DNA from: Catenuloplanes niger
GTDB lineage: Bacteria > Actinomycetota > Actinomycetes > Mycobacteriales > Micromonosporaceae
Direction of reading: 5' to 3'
Length of the DNA stretch: 64,000 bases
Assembly (NCBI RefSeq): GCF_031458255.1
Contig: NZ_JAVDYC010000001.1
Location: 1,621,001-1,685,000 of the forward strand
The notes under the pieces are model-generated. The model was not told the DNA's origin, did not search any database, and was given only the letters and a program-made list of their open reading frames with translations. The stretch's first letter is position 1, and every line of letters starts with the position of its first letter. This document shows positions 7,298 to 16,863 of the stretch, one piece after another. Both the position numbers and the translations under genes were made by a program.

Positions 7298-10150
7298 ATG
7301 ACCACGTCGGCACAGGAACTCTGGGGTCTGCTCGCGCAGGCCGGTGACATGCCGTACGGTGCGGCGCGGATCGCGCTGACCGAGCAGGTGGTCCGGCACG
7401 CCGACACGGCCGGCGACCCGGAACTGCGGTTCGTCTCGCGGATCCACGCCACCCAGTCCTATGTGTACGGTGGCGAGCCGGCGAAGGCGTTCGTCACGTT
7501 CTCCTGGTGCCTGGCCGAGTTCGACGCCGAGCCCGCTCCGTACCATGCGAACTGGACGCACACGCTGCTCTGGTACTTCAAGACCATGGTCAGCCAGATG
7601 ACCGGCTTCCCCGAGGTGCCGCTCGACCGCGCCCAGGCGGTGCTGGACGACATGGAGCGCCGTTACCGGGAGAGCGGGCACAGCCTGCAGGCCGTCTACA
7701 AGTACCGGTACGTGCTGGCCCGGCACGTCGGCGACGCCGCGGCGACCGCGGAGTGGTACGAGCGGTGGCAGACCGCGCCCCGCGACGAGCTGTCCGATTG
7801 CGAGGGCTGCGACCCGACCGGCAAGGCGCGCTACCTCGCCGAGCAGAAGCGGGACGAGGAGGTCGTGGCGCTGGCCGAGCCGGTGCTGGCCGGCCGCCTG
7901 ACCTGCACCGAGCAGCCGCAGAACATCCTGGCCGCGCTGATGGTGCCGTACGTGCGGACCGGGCGCCTGGACGCCGCGGTCGACGCGCACCGCCGGGCGT
8001 ACGGGCTGGTCCGGTCCAGTCTCGCGGACCTCGGCGACATCGGCGACCACATCGAGTTCTGCGCGCGCACCGGCAACGAGCACCGCGGCCTGGAGATCCT
8101 GCAGCGGCACATCGACTGGCTGGACCGCGCGCCGTCGCCGGCCTCGGCCATGTCGTTCGCGTCCGCGTCCGCGCTGCTGCTGCGCCGCGCCACCGCGCTC
8201 GGCCACGGCGACACCGTGGTGCACCGCACCGGGCACGACGACACCACGGTCGCGGCGCTCGCGGACGAGCTGGCCGGCCGGGCGCGCGCGATCGCGGCCC
8301 GGTTCGACGCCCGCAACGGCACCACCCGGCAGTCCCGCCGCGTCGAGGAGCTGCTCACGGCCGAGCCGTTCGACGTGGTGCTGCCGCTGTCCCCCACCTC
8401 CCGCGCGGCCGCGCCGGTCCCGCCGGTGCCGCAGCGCCCGGCGCCGGCCGCGCCCGAGGCCCCGGCCGACGCGAGCGCGGAGCGGCTGCTCGCGCTGGCC
8501 GAGGAGGCGGAGGACGCGGACCTCGACGCCGGCCCGATCCTGGCGTCCTTCGACGCGCGTTTCCCGGACCCGGCCGCGCTCGGCCCGGCGCTCGCCGCGA
8601 AACGCGAGGAGCTGGGTGGCGGCCAGCACTGGGCGGCACGCGACGGCGAGGCCGCGATCGCCGCCTGGGACCGCGCGGCGGAGCGGTACGCGGAGGCCGG
8701 CGACGACGGTCAGGCCGCCGCGCTGGCGAGCCGCGCGGGCGTGGCCCGGCTGCTGCTCGGCGACGAGTCCGGCGTGGCCGCGGTCGAGCGCGAGGTCGCC
8801 TACCGGGAAGAGCACGGCGGTACGCCCCGCGAGGTGGCGAGCGCCTGGTCCCGGCTGGCGATGCGGCACATGACGGCCGGCGACGCGGACGCCGCCGCGG
8901 CGGCGCAGGAGCGCGCGGACGCGGCCCTGGCCGACGTGGACGACCCGCGCATGCACGCGCGGTACGCCCTGCGGCGCGCGCAGATCGTGGCGGCCGGGCA
9001 CCGGCACGAGGAGGCCGCGGAGGCGGTCGGCCGCGCGCTGATCTTCTATCGCGAGCACGGCCCGGACGACCAGCTGGCCAGCGCCCTGCTGCTGGCCGGG
9101 CAGCTGTCGGTGGAGCCGGAGCCCGCGCTGGCGTTCTTCGACGAGGTGCTGTCGCTCGGCGACGCGGACACGGTGATCAACGGTCGGCTCGGCCGGGCGA
9201 ACGCGTTGATGCGGCTGGAGCGCCCGGCCGAGGCGGTGCCGGAGCTGATCGAGGTCGTGGCGCTGCTGACCGAGCGGGACATGCCGCCGGCCGCGGCCGC
9301 GGTCCGGCGCGACCTGGCCGAGGCCTACCAGGCGGCCGGGCGGCTCACCGAGTCGGCCGAGGTCGCCGAGGAGGCGCTGTCCGAGCTGCGCCGGCTCGGC
9401 GACGACAGCCGCGCGGACGACGCGCAGCTGCTGCTGGCGAACACCTACCGGCAGCTCGGCGAGGACAAGATCGCGCTGGTGCACTACGAGGCGCTGATCG
9501 AGCGGATGACCGAGCTGGAGAACTACGCCGGCCGCGGTCAGATCCGGGAGTACGCGGCGGAGACGCTCTACCGCTCCGACCGCGACGAGGAGGCCGCCGA
9601 GCGCTTCGGTGAGGCCGCGGACGACTTCCACCAGGACGGCAACCTGCTGGCCGAGCTGCGGGTGCTCCGCCGCCGCGTCGCGGCCCTGCACTTCGCGGAC
9701 GAGCCGGAGGAGGCGGTCGAGACCGTCGCGCTGGCCCGGCGGCGGGACGCCGAACTGCCCGCCGAGGCGGACGGCCACCCGCAGGTGATCTGGGAACGGC
9801 ACATGCTCGGCTGGGAGGCCGGCCGGGTCCTGATGTCCCGCGGCCGCCCCGCCGACGCGATCCCCTACCTGGCCGGCGGCGCCGCCGCGCTCCGCGGGAT
9901 CGGCGCGCTCCAGGAGGCCGACAACCTGGCCGGCATGCACGCCGAGGCGCTGTTCCGCGCCGGCGACCCGGCCGCCGCCGAGCCCGTCCTCCGCGAGGTC
10001 CTGGCCGGTCTCGCCGACGGCCGCTCCGCCGCCGAGCCGGACTCCGCCCAGCTCCCGGCCGCGCTGCTGGCCGAGGTGCTGGACGCCCTCGACCGCAAGG
10101 ACGAGGCCACCGCGCTCCGCACCGAGTACGGCATCACCGGCCGCGACTGA
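7298..10150 (+). CDS. Large tetratricopeptide-repeat protein next to Hsp90
   Basis: 950 residues of alpha-helical repeats with no signal peptide or membrane helix. TPR-like helical pairs rich in Ala, Leu, Glu and Asp run through the chain (for example AAVDAHRRAYGLVRSSLADLG and EAVPELIEVVALL), interrupted near residues 365-395 by a Pro/Ala linker (PVPPVPQRPAPAAPEAPADA). The N-terminal 350 residues are more specific, with WYFKTMVSQ and LSDCEGCDPTGKARYL, the latter with a Cys pair. ATG at 7298 follows GAGAAGGGA. No catalytic motif is seen, so it is best read as a scaffold or co-chaperone for the Hsp90 protein directly upstream. The last transcribed region ends in the strong hairpin at 10156-10192. 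Confidence 0.8.
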   Translation: MTTSAQELWGLLAQAGDMPYGAARIALTEQVVRHADTAGDPELRFVSRIHATQSYVYGGEPAKAFVTFSWCLAEFDAEPAPYHANWTHTLLWYFKTMVSQMTGFPEVPLDRAQAVLDDMERRYRESGHSLQAVYKYRYVLARHVGDAAATAEWYERWQTAPRDELSDCEGCDPTGKARYLAEQKRDEEVVALAEPVLAGRLTCTEQPQNILAALMVPYVRTGRLDAAVDAHRRAYGLVRSSLADLGDIGDHIEFCARTGNEHRGLEILQRHIDWLDRAPSPASAMSFASASALLLRRATALGHGDTVVHRTGHDDTTVAALADELAGRARAIAARFDARNGTTRQSRRVEELLTAEPFDVVLPLSPTSRAAAPVPPVPQRPAPAAPEAPADASAERLLALAEEAEDADLDAGPILASFDARFPDPAALGPALAAKREELGGGQHWAARDGEAAIAAWDRAAERYAEAGDDGQAAALASRAGVARLLLGDESGVAAVEREVAYREEHGGTPREVASAWSRLAMRHMTAGDADAAAAAQERADAALADVDDPRMHARYALRRAQIVAAGHRHEEAAEAVGRALIFYREHGPDDQLASALLLAGQLSVEPEPALAFFDEVLSLGDADTVINGRLGRANALMRLERPAEAVPELIEVVALLTERDMPPAAAAVRRDLAEAYQAAGRLTESAEVAEEALSELRRLGDDSRADDAQLLLANTYRQLGEDKIALVHYEALIERMTELENYAGRGQIREYAAETLYRSDRDEEAAERFGEAADDFHQDGNLLAELRVLRRRVAALHFADEPEEAVETVALARRRDAELPAEADGHPQVIWERHMLGWEAGRVLMSRGRPADAIPYLAGGAAALRGIGALQEADNLAGMHAEALFRAGDPAAAEPVLREVLAGLADGRSAAEPDSAQLPAALLAEVLDALDRKDEATALRTEYGITGRD

Positions 10151-10155
10151 CACGC

Positions 10156-10192
10156 CCGCCCGGCAGCACGCCGTTCGCGTGCTGCCGGGCGG
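10156..10192 (+). terminator. Strong intrinsic hairpin after the TPR gene
   Basis: CCGCCCGGCAGCACGC (10156-10171) pairs perfectly with its reverse complement (10177-10192): a 16-base stem with a five-base loop, beginning six bases after the TPR stop codon. There is no T run, as is common for actinomycete terminators. Confidence 0.75.
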
Positions 10193-10244
10193 CTGCCGGT
10201 CCGGCTCACCCGGATGGGCTCGCCGTGCGGCCGTGGACACGGAG

Positions 10245-10274
10245 AAGCGGCGCCACCGGCCGGTGGCGCCGCTT
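10245..10274. terminator. Perfect 30-base palindrome between convergent genes
   Basis: AAGCGGCGCCACCGG (10245-10259) is followed at once by its exact reverse complement (10260-10274). It lies between the ends of the convergent TPR gene and the secreted-protein gene, where a bidirectional terminator is expected. T's flank the stem on both strands (GCTTT on the plus strand, GCTTCT on the minus strand). Confidence 0.7.
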
Positions 10275-10287
10275 TCCGGTGGCCGGT

Positions 10288-11520
10288 CTAGCGGGTGACG
10301 CGGATCCGGATGACGTCGAGGGCCGGGGTCTGGTTGGCGCGCTCCATCATCGGGATGCGGTGCGAGCCGTCGCCGGCCCAGACCGCGCACTGGGCCGTGC
10401 CGGTCTGCGGCATGCCGGTCACGTTGATGGTGACCGTGTCCGGCCGGCGGCCGCCGGCACCGTCCTCGGTGGCGACGAAGAACGCGGGCGCCGGCGCCGG
10501 GTCCGGGGCCTCGTTCGTGTTCGGCAGCATCCGGCACGCGGTGTGGAAGTGGCCACGGACCAGGCCCTCGTCGGTCAGGAACGAGCTCTCCAGGTAGTAG
10601 CCGCCGGCCGCGGCGCCGAGGAACCGGTCGCGGACCAGGTTGCGCGTGCTCACCTGCAGCTGGAACTGCTGGCCGACCCGGACCTTCTCCGGCGACCGGG
10701 TGATCAGCAGCGACGGGTTGTTCGCGGCCGTGCCGACCTCACCGAACTCGGTGTCCACGCAGCGGTTGCCCTCCTGGAAACCGGTGTGCGGCTGCAGGTC
10801 GGAGGCGCCGCAGTCGTCGCCGAGGATCTCCAGCCCGTTCGTACCGTCGCCGGCCTGGCCGTTGCCGTTGTTGTTGCCGTTGCCGTTGTTCCCGGTCGCG
10901 ACCGGCGTCGGCGTGATGCCGGTGGTCACCAGCGTGCAGTCGGCGAGCACCTCGAGGCCGGCCGGCTTCTGCGCGACCCGGCCGATCGCGATCGCGATCC
11001 GGTCGATGGTGGCGATCCGCTTGCTCTTCAGCGGGCCGAGGATCGCGTTGTTGACGAAGTTCGGGCCGCCCTGACCCTGCGTGTCCTTGAGGCGCTTGTT
11101 CGCCTCGTCGATCTGGGTCTGCAGCAGCGCCAGGTTGCGGTCGACCTCGGCCTTGGCCCGGGCCGGCACGGTGCCGAGCTTGTCCGCCACGGACGGGCAG
11201 CTGATCGTGTTCGACGACACCGGCGCCGGGCTGGCCGGGCAGGCCGGGACCTGGCCGTCACCCCAGTGGTTGCGGACCGTCCGGCCGTTCTGCTGGGTGG
11301 TGGTCGTGTCCGCCCCGCCGGGTGCGCGGCCGTCCGGCGCCGCCTTGCCGCAGTTCTGCGAGACCGGCCGCGGTTTCCGCGGATTCCAGGTGCCCGCGTT
11401 GGCGAACGTGGTGACCGCGAGACCACCGCCGAAAACCGCTACCGCAGCCACCGCCGCAACGATCCATTTCCTGCGTCGCAATGCGACGCCTATGCCTGCC
11501 CCGCGCCCCGACCTGCGCAT
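10288..11520 (-). CDS. Secreted or membrane-anchored protein of unknown function
   Basis: 410 residues. A basic N-terminus and a hydrophobic segment ([21 protein letters not shown], about residues 18-40) give a signal anchor or signal peptide. Eight or so cysteines lie in the exported part, suggesting disulfides. A charged helical stretch follows ([18 protein letters not shown]), then a low-complexity Asn/Gly linker near 205-218 ([14 protein letters not shown]). The C-terminal 150 residues look globular ([20 protein letters not shown]). I recognise the architecture as common in Streptomyces and Micromonosporaceae but cannot name a function. It is a single-gene unit with its own promoter (about 11596-11625) and shares a terminator zone with the TPR gene. 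Confidence 0.75.
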   Translation of the reverse strand: MRRSGRGAGIGVALRRRKWIVAAVAAVAVFGGGLAVTTFANAGTWNPRKPRPVSQNCGKAAPDGRAPGGADTTTTQQNGRTVRNHWGDGQVPACPASPAPVSSNTISCPSVADKLGTVPARAKAEVDRNLALLQTQIDEANKRLKDTQGQGGPNFVNNAILGPLKSKRIATIDRIAIAIGRVAQKPAGLEVLADCTLVTTGITPTPVATGNNGNGNNNGNGQAGDGTNGLEILGDDCGASDLQPHTGFQEGNRCVDTEFGEVGTAANNPSLLITRSPEKVRVGQQFQLQVSTRNLVRDRFLGAAAGGYYLESSFLTDEGLVRGHFHTACRMLPNTNEAPDPAPAPAFFVATEDGAGGRRPDTVTINVTGMPQTGTAQCAVWAGDGSHRIPMMERANQTPALDVIRIRVTR

Positions 11521-11836
11521 TGCCCACCATCCCCAAACCGTCGCTGACCTGCAGATCCTGCAGGGTCCGAGCGATCCTCAAAGATTCCTTTGAGCAAGTT
11601 AGAAGTCGCATTCGGGCAGCGTCAAGCGGGCCGGAAAACCAATGGAAATCCACAGCCGATCTTTAAGAAGACTTATGCTCCCGATAGCGACCCGGTGGGT
11701 TAATCCATTCGGGGGATCGGACACGGTTCAACGTAACCGGGAAAATTTTTGTGAATTTGCGCGGACGTCGGCGCTCGACCGACCCTACCCGCCGGCCATC
11801 GGCGCGGACAGCCGATTCATCCATATCGGTGATACT
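11521..11836. other. 316-base intergenic region, relatively AT-rich
   Basis: No coding frame is convincing. It holds the minus-strand promoter and inverted repeat of the secreted-protein gene (11577-11625) and, further right, an AT-rich tract (11640-11770, including GGGAAAATTTTTGTG) that stands out from the surrounding GC. Nothing recognisable as a known riboswitch is present. Confidence 0.5.
11577..11625 (-). promoter_or_regulatory. Sigma-70-like promoter with inverted repeat at the start site
   Basis: On the minus strand TTGACG (11625-11620) and TAACTT (11601-11596) are separated by 18 bases, a good housekeeping promoter for the gene starting at 11520. Just downstream, CTCAAAG-gaat-CTTTGAG is a perfect inverted repeat (11577-11594) covering the predicted start of transcription. 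It is either an operator or a 5' stem-loop on the mRNA. Confidence 0.5.
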
Positions 11837-13447
11837 TCAGTCCGCGCTGAACACCAGCTCGCCACCCACGTACGTGCGGCGCACGCGCGCCTGCGCGATC
11901 TCCGTGGCCGGCCGGGCGAACGGGTCACGGTCCAGCACGGCCAGGTCCGCGAGCAGGCCCGGCGCGATCCGCCCGGTCACGTCGTCACGATGACACACGA
12001 ACGCACTGCCCTCCGTGTACGCGGTCAGGAACTCACCCAGCGTGAGCGCCTGCTCCGGCAGGAACGGGCGGTCCACCGGCTCGCCCGGCGCGGTCCGGTT
12101 CACCGCCACGTGCGCGGCCAGCATCGGGTCCGGGCTGCTGACCATCCAGTCGCTGCCGGCCGCCAGCCGTGCCCCGGCGTCGCGCAGGGCGGCGAACGGG
12201 TACTGCCGCGCGGCCAGCACCGGGTCCAGGAACGGAATGGTCAGCTCGTCCATCTGCGGCTCGTGGCAGGCCCAGAGCGCCTGCAGGTTCGCGGTCACGT
12301 CCAGCGCCGCGAACCGGTGGAGATCGTCCGGGTGCACCACCTGCAGGTGCGCGAGCTGGTGCCGGTTACCGCGCGGCCCGTTCGCGGTGCGGGCCGCCTC
12401 GATCGCGGTCAGCGCCTCGCGCACCGCCCGGTCGCCCAGCGCGTGCAGGTGCACCTGGAAGTCCGCCGCGTCCAGCCGCGTCACGTACTCCTTGAGCAGT
12501 TCCGGGTCGACGAAGCTGAGCCCGGTGTTCGCGGTCGCGGCACCGCACGCGTCCCGGTAGGGCACGGTCATCGCGGCCGTGAAGTTCTCCGCCACGCCGT
12601 CCTGCATGATCTTGACGGTGCGGGCGGTGAACCGGCCGGTCGTGGTGCGGCGGGCGCGCAGGTCGTCCAGCTGGTCGAGGCCGCGGTCCCGGTCCCACCA
12701 GAGCGCGCCGCCGACCCGCGCCCGCAGCGTCCCGGAGGAGGCGGCCCGCAGGTACACCGGGAGCAGGTCGCGGTGCCCGTGCAGGCCGGGGCCGACCCAG
12801 GCGTCCTGCCATCCGGTCACGCCGACCGAGAAGAGCAGTTCCTCGGCCGCGCGCAGCCCGGCGTCCAGTTCCGCGTCCGTGGCCGCCGGGACGTGCCGCC
12901 CGACCAGGTCGGCCGCGCCCTCGTGCAGCGTGCCGGACGGGTGGCCGTCCGGTTCGCGCTCGATCCGGCCGTCCACCGGATCCGGCGTGCCCGGGCCGAT
13001 CCCGGCCAGCTCCAGCGCGCGGGTGTTCACCCAGGCGCCGTGCGAGTCCCGGTTGGGCAGGTAGACCGGCCGGTCCGCGACGATCGCGTCCAGCGCCCGC
13101 CGGGTCGGGGTGCCGCCCGGGAACGCCTCCATCGACCAGCCGCCACCGATGATCCAGCCCAGGTCCGGGTGCTCGGCGGCGTACCGCCGGATGATTCGCA
13201 GGTATTCGTCCGCGCTCGCCGCGGACGTGAGGTCGCAGCGCAGCAGCTGCACGCCGGCCGCGATCGGGTGCACGTGCGCGTCCTGGAAACCGGGCAGCAG
13301 CAGGCCGCCGTCCAGGTCGACGGTCTGCCGGCCGGTCAGCCCGGCGCCGACCGCGGTGATCCGCGCACCGTCGACCGCCACGTCCGCGCGCCGCGCGCGC
13401 CCGCCGGTGAAGACCGTCCCGTTGGTGAAGACCAGCTCGTGCGTCAC
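11837..13447 (-). CDS. Amidohydrolase-family metal-dependent hydrolase (YtcJ-like)
   Basis: 536 residues of the amidohydrolase_3 family, metal-dependent TIM-barrel hydrolases acting on amides, ureas or related C-N bonds. LLLPGFQDAHVHP supplies the HxH metal site after the small N-terminal beta-sandwich. Later motifs include FQVHLHALGDRAVREAL and HQLAHLQVVHPDD with further metal-ligand histidines, and LAAGSDWMVSSPDPM with the conserved Asp. C-terminal GRIAPGLLADLAVLDRDPF is typical. There is no signal peptide, so it is cytoplasmic. GTG at 13447 is the start; the open frame continues upstream but reads antisense to the chemoreceptor gene and is not credible. It lies 14 bases after the chemoreceptor stop, so the two may share a transcript. 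The substrate is unknown. Confidence 0.88.
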   Translation of the reverse strand: MTHELVFTNGTVFTGGRARRADVAVDGARITAVGAGLTGRQTVDLDGGLLLPGFQDAHVHPIAAGVQLLRCDLTSAASADEYLRIIRRYAAEHPDLGWIIGGGWSMEAFPGGTPTRRALDAIVADRPVYLPNRDSHGAWVNTRALELAGIGPGTPDPVDGRIEREPDGHPSGTLHEGAADLVGRHVPAATDAELDAGLRAAEELLFSVGVTGWQDAWVGPGLHGHRDLLPVYLRAASSGTLRARVGGALWWDRDRGLDQLDDLRARRTTTGRFTARTVKIMQDGVAENFTAAMTVPYRDACGAATANTGLSFVDPELLKEYVTRLDAADFQVHLHALGDRAVREALTAIEAARTANGPRGNRHQLAHLQVVHPDDLHRFAALDVTANLQALWACHEPQMDELTIPFLDPVLAARQYPFAALRDAGARLAAGSDWMVSSPDPMLAAHVAVNRTAPGEPVDRPFLPEQALTLGEFLTAYTEGSAFVCHRDDVTGRIAPGLLADLAVLDRDPFARPATEIAQARVRRTYVGGELVFSAD

Positions 13448-13461
13448 CGCAGCATGATGCC

Positions 13462-15051
13462 CTAGACGCGGAACGTGGCAACCAGGCTCTGCAGCTCGCC
13501 GGACATCCGGGCCAGTTCCTCGGACGCGCGCTGCGAGTCGCCGACGCTCTCCGACGTCAGCCGCGCCGCGGTGGCGAGCGCCTCGATACCCGCGTTGATC
13601 TCGCTGATCCCGCCCGCGGCCTCGGACACGCCGCGGTTCATCTCGCTGGTGGTCGCGGTCTGTTCCTCCACCGCCGAGGCGATCGTGGTCTGGTAGTCGC
13701 TGATCCGCGCGATGACCTCGCTGATCTCGCCGATCGCGGTGATCACGGTCTCGGTGTCGGCCTGGGTCGCGGCCACCCGGGAACTGATGCTCTCGGTCGC
13801 CCGCGCGGTCTCCTGCGCCAGGTCCTTGACCTCGCTCGCCACCACCGCGAAGCCCTTGCCGGCCTCGCCGGCCCGGGCCGCCTCGATCGTGGCGTTCAGC
13901 GCCAGCAGGTTCGTCTGCTCCGCGATCGAGGTGATCAGCTTGACCACGTTGCCGATCTCCGCGCTGGACTCGCCGAGCTTCACCACGGTCCGGTTCGTCT
14001 CCTCGGCCTGGGAGACCGCGGCGCCGGCCACCTGCGCGGCCTGGTTCGCGTTCTCCGAGATCTCCCGGATCGACGCGCCCATCTCCTCGGAGCCGGCCGA
14101 GATCGTCTGCACGTTGCCGGTCACCTCCGCGGCCGCGGTCGACACCACTTCCGCCTGCGTGCTGGCCTGCTCCGCGCTGCCGGCGATCTGACTGCTGGTC
14201 GTGGAGAGCTGCTCCGCGGCCGCGGCCAGCGAGTGCGACGCGCCGGTGAGCGACTCGACGGTGCTGCGCATGCCGCCGACGGCCCGGTTCAGCGCGCCGG
14301 CCATCACGCCGACCTCGTCGCGCGAACGCACCGGCACCGCGCCGGTCAGGTCGCCGTCCGCCATCCGCTCCAGCACGCCGGACACCTCCGCGAGCGGGCC
14401 GGTGATCCGGCGCACCACGAGGACCCCGATCAGCGCGGCCAGCACCGTGCCGATCAGCCAGCAGGCCAGCATCGTGGTCACGCCGCTGCGGTAACTCGCC
14501 GCGCTGGCCGCGGCACCGTCCGCACCGCTGTCCGCCTCGAACGCGGCGAGGCCGTCGAAGCCGGCGTTCACCGCGTCGACCGTCGGCGTCACGGCCGTGT
14601 AGGAGCGCTCGAAGCCGGCGTTGTCGCTGCTCAGCGCGGCCGGGATCAGCTGCTCGTCGCGGACCTTCTCGAACGCGGTCAGCCCGTCCCGAACCGCCGC
14701 GAAGTGCTCCAGCTGCGCCTCGTCCAGGCCCAGCCCCTCGTACTCCGCCAGGCCGCTCGCCAGCGTCTCCGCCGCGGCCAGCGCAGCCTCCCGCTGCTGC
14801 TCGGTCCCGGCCGGCGTGCTGGCGATGTTCATCAGCGCCAACGAGAAGACCTGGTCGTCGAACGCGCCCTGGGCGGCCGCCAGCATCTGCGACGGCTTCA
14901 GGTTCTCCTCGTAGATCGCGGTCGCGTTCTCGTTCGCGGTCCGCAGACCGGCCAGGCCGGCGAGCGCCACCAGCGCGCCCGCGACGAGCGCCACACCGAG
15001 CGCCAGACCGAATTTCACACTGAGCCGCAAACCGGCCAGCCATGCACCCAT
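13462..15051 (-). CDS. Methyl-accepting chemotaxis protein
   Basis: 529 residues with typical chemoreceptor layout: a first membrane helix (residues 15-38), a periplasm-side four-helix sensor of about 150 residues ([19 protein letters not shown]), a second helix ([19 protein letters not shown]), a HAMP domain, and a long cytoplasmic signalling hairpin. The hairpin tip contains [16 protein letters not shown] and [15 protein letters not shown], the CheW/CheA-contact region. The sensor resembles the four-helix bundle MCP type. ATG at 15051 was chosen (AAGGGGAG eleven bases upstream) over more distal starts. No other chemotaxis or flagellar gene is nearby, so the signalling machinery is encoded elsewhere. 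A chemoreceptor suggests motile zoospores, as in Actinoplanes relatives. The ligand is unknown. Confidence 0.92.
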   Translation of the reverse strand: MGAWLAGLRLSVKFGLALGVALVAGALVALAGLAGLRTANENATAIYEENLKPSQMLAAAQGAFDDQVFSLALMNIASTPAGTEQQREAALAAAETLASGLAEYEGLGLDEAQLEHFAAVRDGLTAFEKVRDEQLIPAALSSDNAGFERSYTAVTPTVDAVNAGFDGLAAFEADSGADGAAASAASYRSGVTTMLACWLIGTVLAALIGVLVVRRITGPLAEVSGVLERMADGDLTGAVPVRSRDEVGVMAGALNRAVGGMRSTVESLTGASHSLAAAAEQLSTTSSQIAGSAEQASTQAEVVSTAAAEVTGNVQTISAGSEEMGASIREISENANQAAQVAGAAVSQAEETNRTVVKLGESSAEIGNVVKLITSIAEQTNLLALNATIEAARAGEAGKGFAVVASEVKDLAQETARATESISSRVAATQADTETVITAIGEISEVIARISDYQTTIASAVEEQTATTSEMNRGVSEAAGGISEINAGIEALATAARLTSESVGDSQRASEELARMSGELQSLVATFRV

Positions 15052-15170
15052 AACCGACACCGCTCCCCTTGCGGTTCCATCCCCCAGGTCACACCTCACC
15101 AGCTCAATCGGCCTCTGATCGCGGATTGTGAGGAGTCCGGGCGACGCGGGCAGGCCGGGTTTGTGAAAGC

Positions 15171-16682
15171 ATGTGCCGCGTGCCGCACGCTCCACTCACC
15201 GCCGCCGTCCACCGCGCCCGGGCCGCTCAGGCCGCGGGTGACCTCGTCAACGGCCGCGCGATGCTCGAGGACGTCCTCGAGGACGCGCGGCGCGCGCTGG
15301 GCAAGTCCCACGACGAGGTGCTGGACGCGGCGCTCGTGCTGGGCGAGCTGCACACCCAGGCGGACGACCCGGCGGCCGCGCGGCGCGCCCTGGAGAGTGC
15401 GTACGCGGACGGGCAGCTGAGGCTCGGCGACGAGGACGTGCGCATGCTGGCGCTGTCCGCGGCGATCGGCGCGGCCGCGGAGGAGCTGGGCAACCGGCAC
15501 GAGGCGAAGCGCGCATACCTGCGGGTCGCGAAGCTCGGGCCGGGCACGCTCGGGCCGGACCACCCGATGATCATCCGGGCGCGCGCCTACCTGGGAGACG
15601 CGGCTCCGCCGCTTCCACAGACCTCTCCGGCGGTACGGCCGGAGCCGCCGACCACGCAGCTCGGCGCGACCCCGCTGGTCCAGCCCGCGCCGCCGGTGAC
15701 GCCGGAACCGCCGACCACCCAGCTCGGCGCGACCCCGCTGGTCCGGCCCGCGCCGGAGCCGCCGACCACGCAGCTGGGCGCGACCCCGCTGGTCGAACCG
15801 CCGACCACCCAGCTCGGCGCGACGCCGCTGGTCCGGCCCGCGCCGCCGGAGCCGCCGACGACGCCGATGCACCAGGCGCAGCCGCCGGTCACGCCGCTGC
15901 CGGACCCGCCGACGATGCCGATGCACCAGTCCTCGGCGCCGCCGTACCAGCAGTCCGGGCCGCCCTACCAGCAGTCGCAGCAGTCCTCGGCGCCGCCGTA
16001 CCAGCAGTCGGGACCGCCGTACCAGCAGTCGGTCCCGCCGTTCCAGCAGTCCGGGCCACCGTTCCAGCAGTCGCAGCAGTCCTCCGCGCCGCCCTACCAG
16101 CAGTCCGGGCCGCCGTACCAGCAGGGATATCCGCAGTATCCGCCGGTGCAGCAGCAGTCCGGGCCGCCGTACCAGCAGGGTTACGCCGTACCCGGGCCGC
16201 ACGTCGGTCCCGGGGCGCCGCCCCGGCGGAACCGGGGCCTGACCATCTCGGTCGCGGTCGCCGCGGTCGCGGCCGTGATCGCGGCCGTCGTCTCGGTCAC
16301 CGTGCTGATCTCCACCCGCGGTGACGACGACACGGCCGATCCGGCGCCGGACCGGACCGCCGCGCCGAACGGGCCGCAGGTCGCCGGCGCGCCACCGGCC
16401 GACGTCGCGCTGACCGACGACGGCGAGGCGATCGCGCTGACCTGGGCCGACCCGACGAACGGCACGGTGTCGTTCATCGTCGCGGGCGGTCGCGCCGGTG
16501 AGGAGCTGAAGCCGATGGCGAACCTCCCTCCGGGCCGCGTCCGCTACGAGATCAACGGGCTGAACCCGGACCTCGACTACTGCTTCACGGTCGTCGCCGT
16601 CTACGGCACGGACGCCTCCCAGGTGGCCGCGTCCGAGCAGCGGTGCACCGCGCGGAACACGCCGGGCGGCCCGACCGGCTAG
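15171..16682 (+). CDS. Repeat-rich membrane protein with TPR-like head and fibronectin-III-like tail
   Basis: 503 residues in four blocks. Residues 1-140 are TPR-like helices ([20 protein letters not shown] onward, with [17 protein letters not shown]). Residues 140-235 carry four copies of [12 protein letters not shown] separated by proline runs. Residues 255-345 are Gln/Pro/Tyr-rich, with about nine copies of a PPYQQSG-type unit. A membrane helix follows ([21 protein letters not shown], about 352-372), and then an acidic spacer and a fibronectin-III-like domain ([18 protein letters not shown] to [10 protein letters not shown]). The TPR and repeats would be cytoplasmic and the Fn3 domain outside. 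The TTQLG repeats resemble FHA-binding or kinase-target threonine motifs, but that is speculation. GTG at 15180 is an alternative start; no ribosome binding site is seen. Confidence 0.75.
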   Translation: MCRVPHAPLTAAVHRARAAQAAGDLVNGRAMLEDVLEDARRALGKSHDEVLDAALVLGELHTQADDPAAARRALESAYADGQLRLGDEDVRMLALSAAIGAAAEELGNRHEAKRAYLRVAKLGPGTLGPDHPMIIRARAYLGDAAPPLPQTSPAVRPEPPTTQLGATPLVQPAPPVTPEPPTTQLGATPLVRPAPEPPTTQLGATPLVEPPTTQLGATPLVRPAPPEPPTTPMHQAQPPVTPLPDPPTMPMHQSSAPPYQQSGPPYQQSQQSSAPPYQQSGPPYQQSVPPFQQSGPPFQQSQQSSAPPYQQSGPPYQQGYPQYPPVQQQSGPPYQQGYAVPGPHVGPGAPPRRNRGLTISVAVAAVAAVIAAVVSVTVLISTRGDDDTADPAPDRTAAPNGPQVAGAPPADVALTDDGEAIALTWADPTNGTVSFIVAGGRAGEELKPMANLPPGRVRYEINGLNPDLDYCFTVVAVYGTDASQVAASEQRCTARNTPGGPTG

Positions 16683-16805
16683 AACCCGATCGTGACCGAT
16701 CACGCATCGCGGGGGCAGCTTTTACGGTTAGCACCCCATAAGATGACTCGCGTCTCTCTCCCGGTCGGTACCCGCCCAGCTCACACGGGCATTACACGGT
16801 TTGTT

Positions 16806-16835
16806 CCGATGCCGTTACCCGGGGTGAGGCATCGG
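16806..16835 (+). promoter_or_regulatory. Leader hairpin upstream of the fibronectin-III protein
   Basis: CCGATGCC (16806-16813) and GGCATCGG (16828-16835) form a perfect eight-base stem with a 14-base loop, ending 28 bases before the GTG of the next gene and upstream of its GGGGAGAG ribosome binding site. A -10-like TAAGAT lies at 16739-16744, giving a predicted leader of about 110 bases. It may be an attenuator, a protein-binding site or an operator; no known riboswitch class fits. Confidence 0.35.
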
Positions 16836-16863
16836 CAGTGGACGACGCGTAACGGGGAGAGTT

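Noticed and set aside
7166-10537. A very long open frame antisense to the TPR protein gene
   Set aside because: It is Arg/Gly/Gln/His-rich, has no domain, and mirrors a well-supported gene in the opposite strand; such frames are expected in DNA this GC-rich.
11837-15043. A single 1068-codon frame apparently fusing another protein to the amidohydrolase
   Set aside because: Upstream of GTG 13447 the frame reads a shadow of the chemoreceptor gene in another frame. The chemoreceptor itself is complete, so there is no fusion.
15937-16190. Regular repeats considered as a CRISPR-like array
   Set aside because: The repeats are in-frame codons for PPYQQSG units in a good gene, with no unique spacers.
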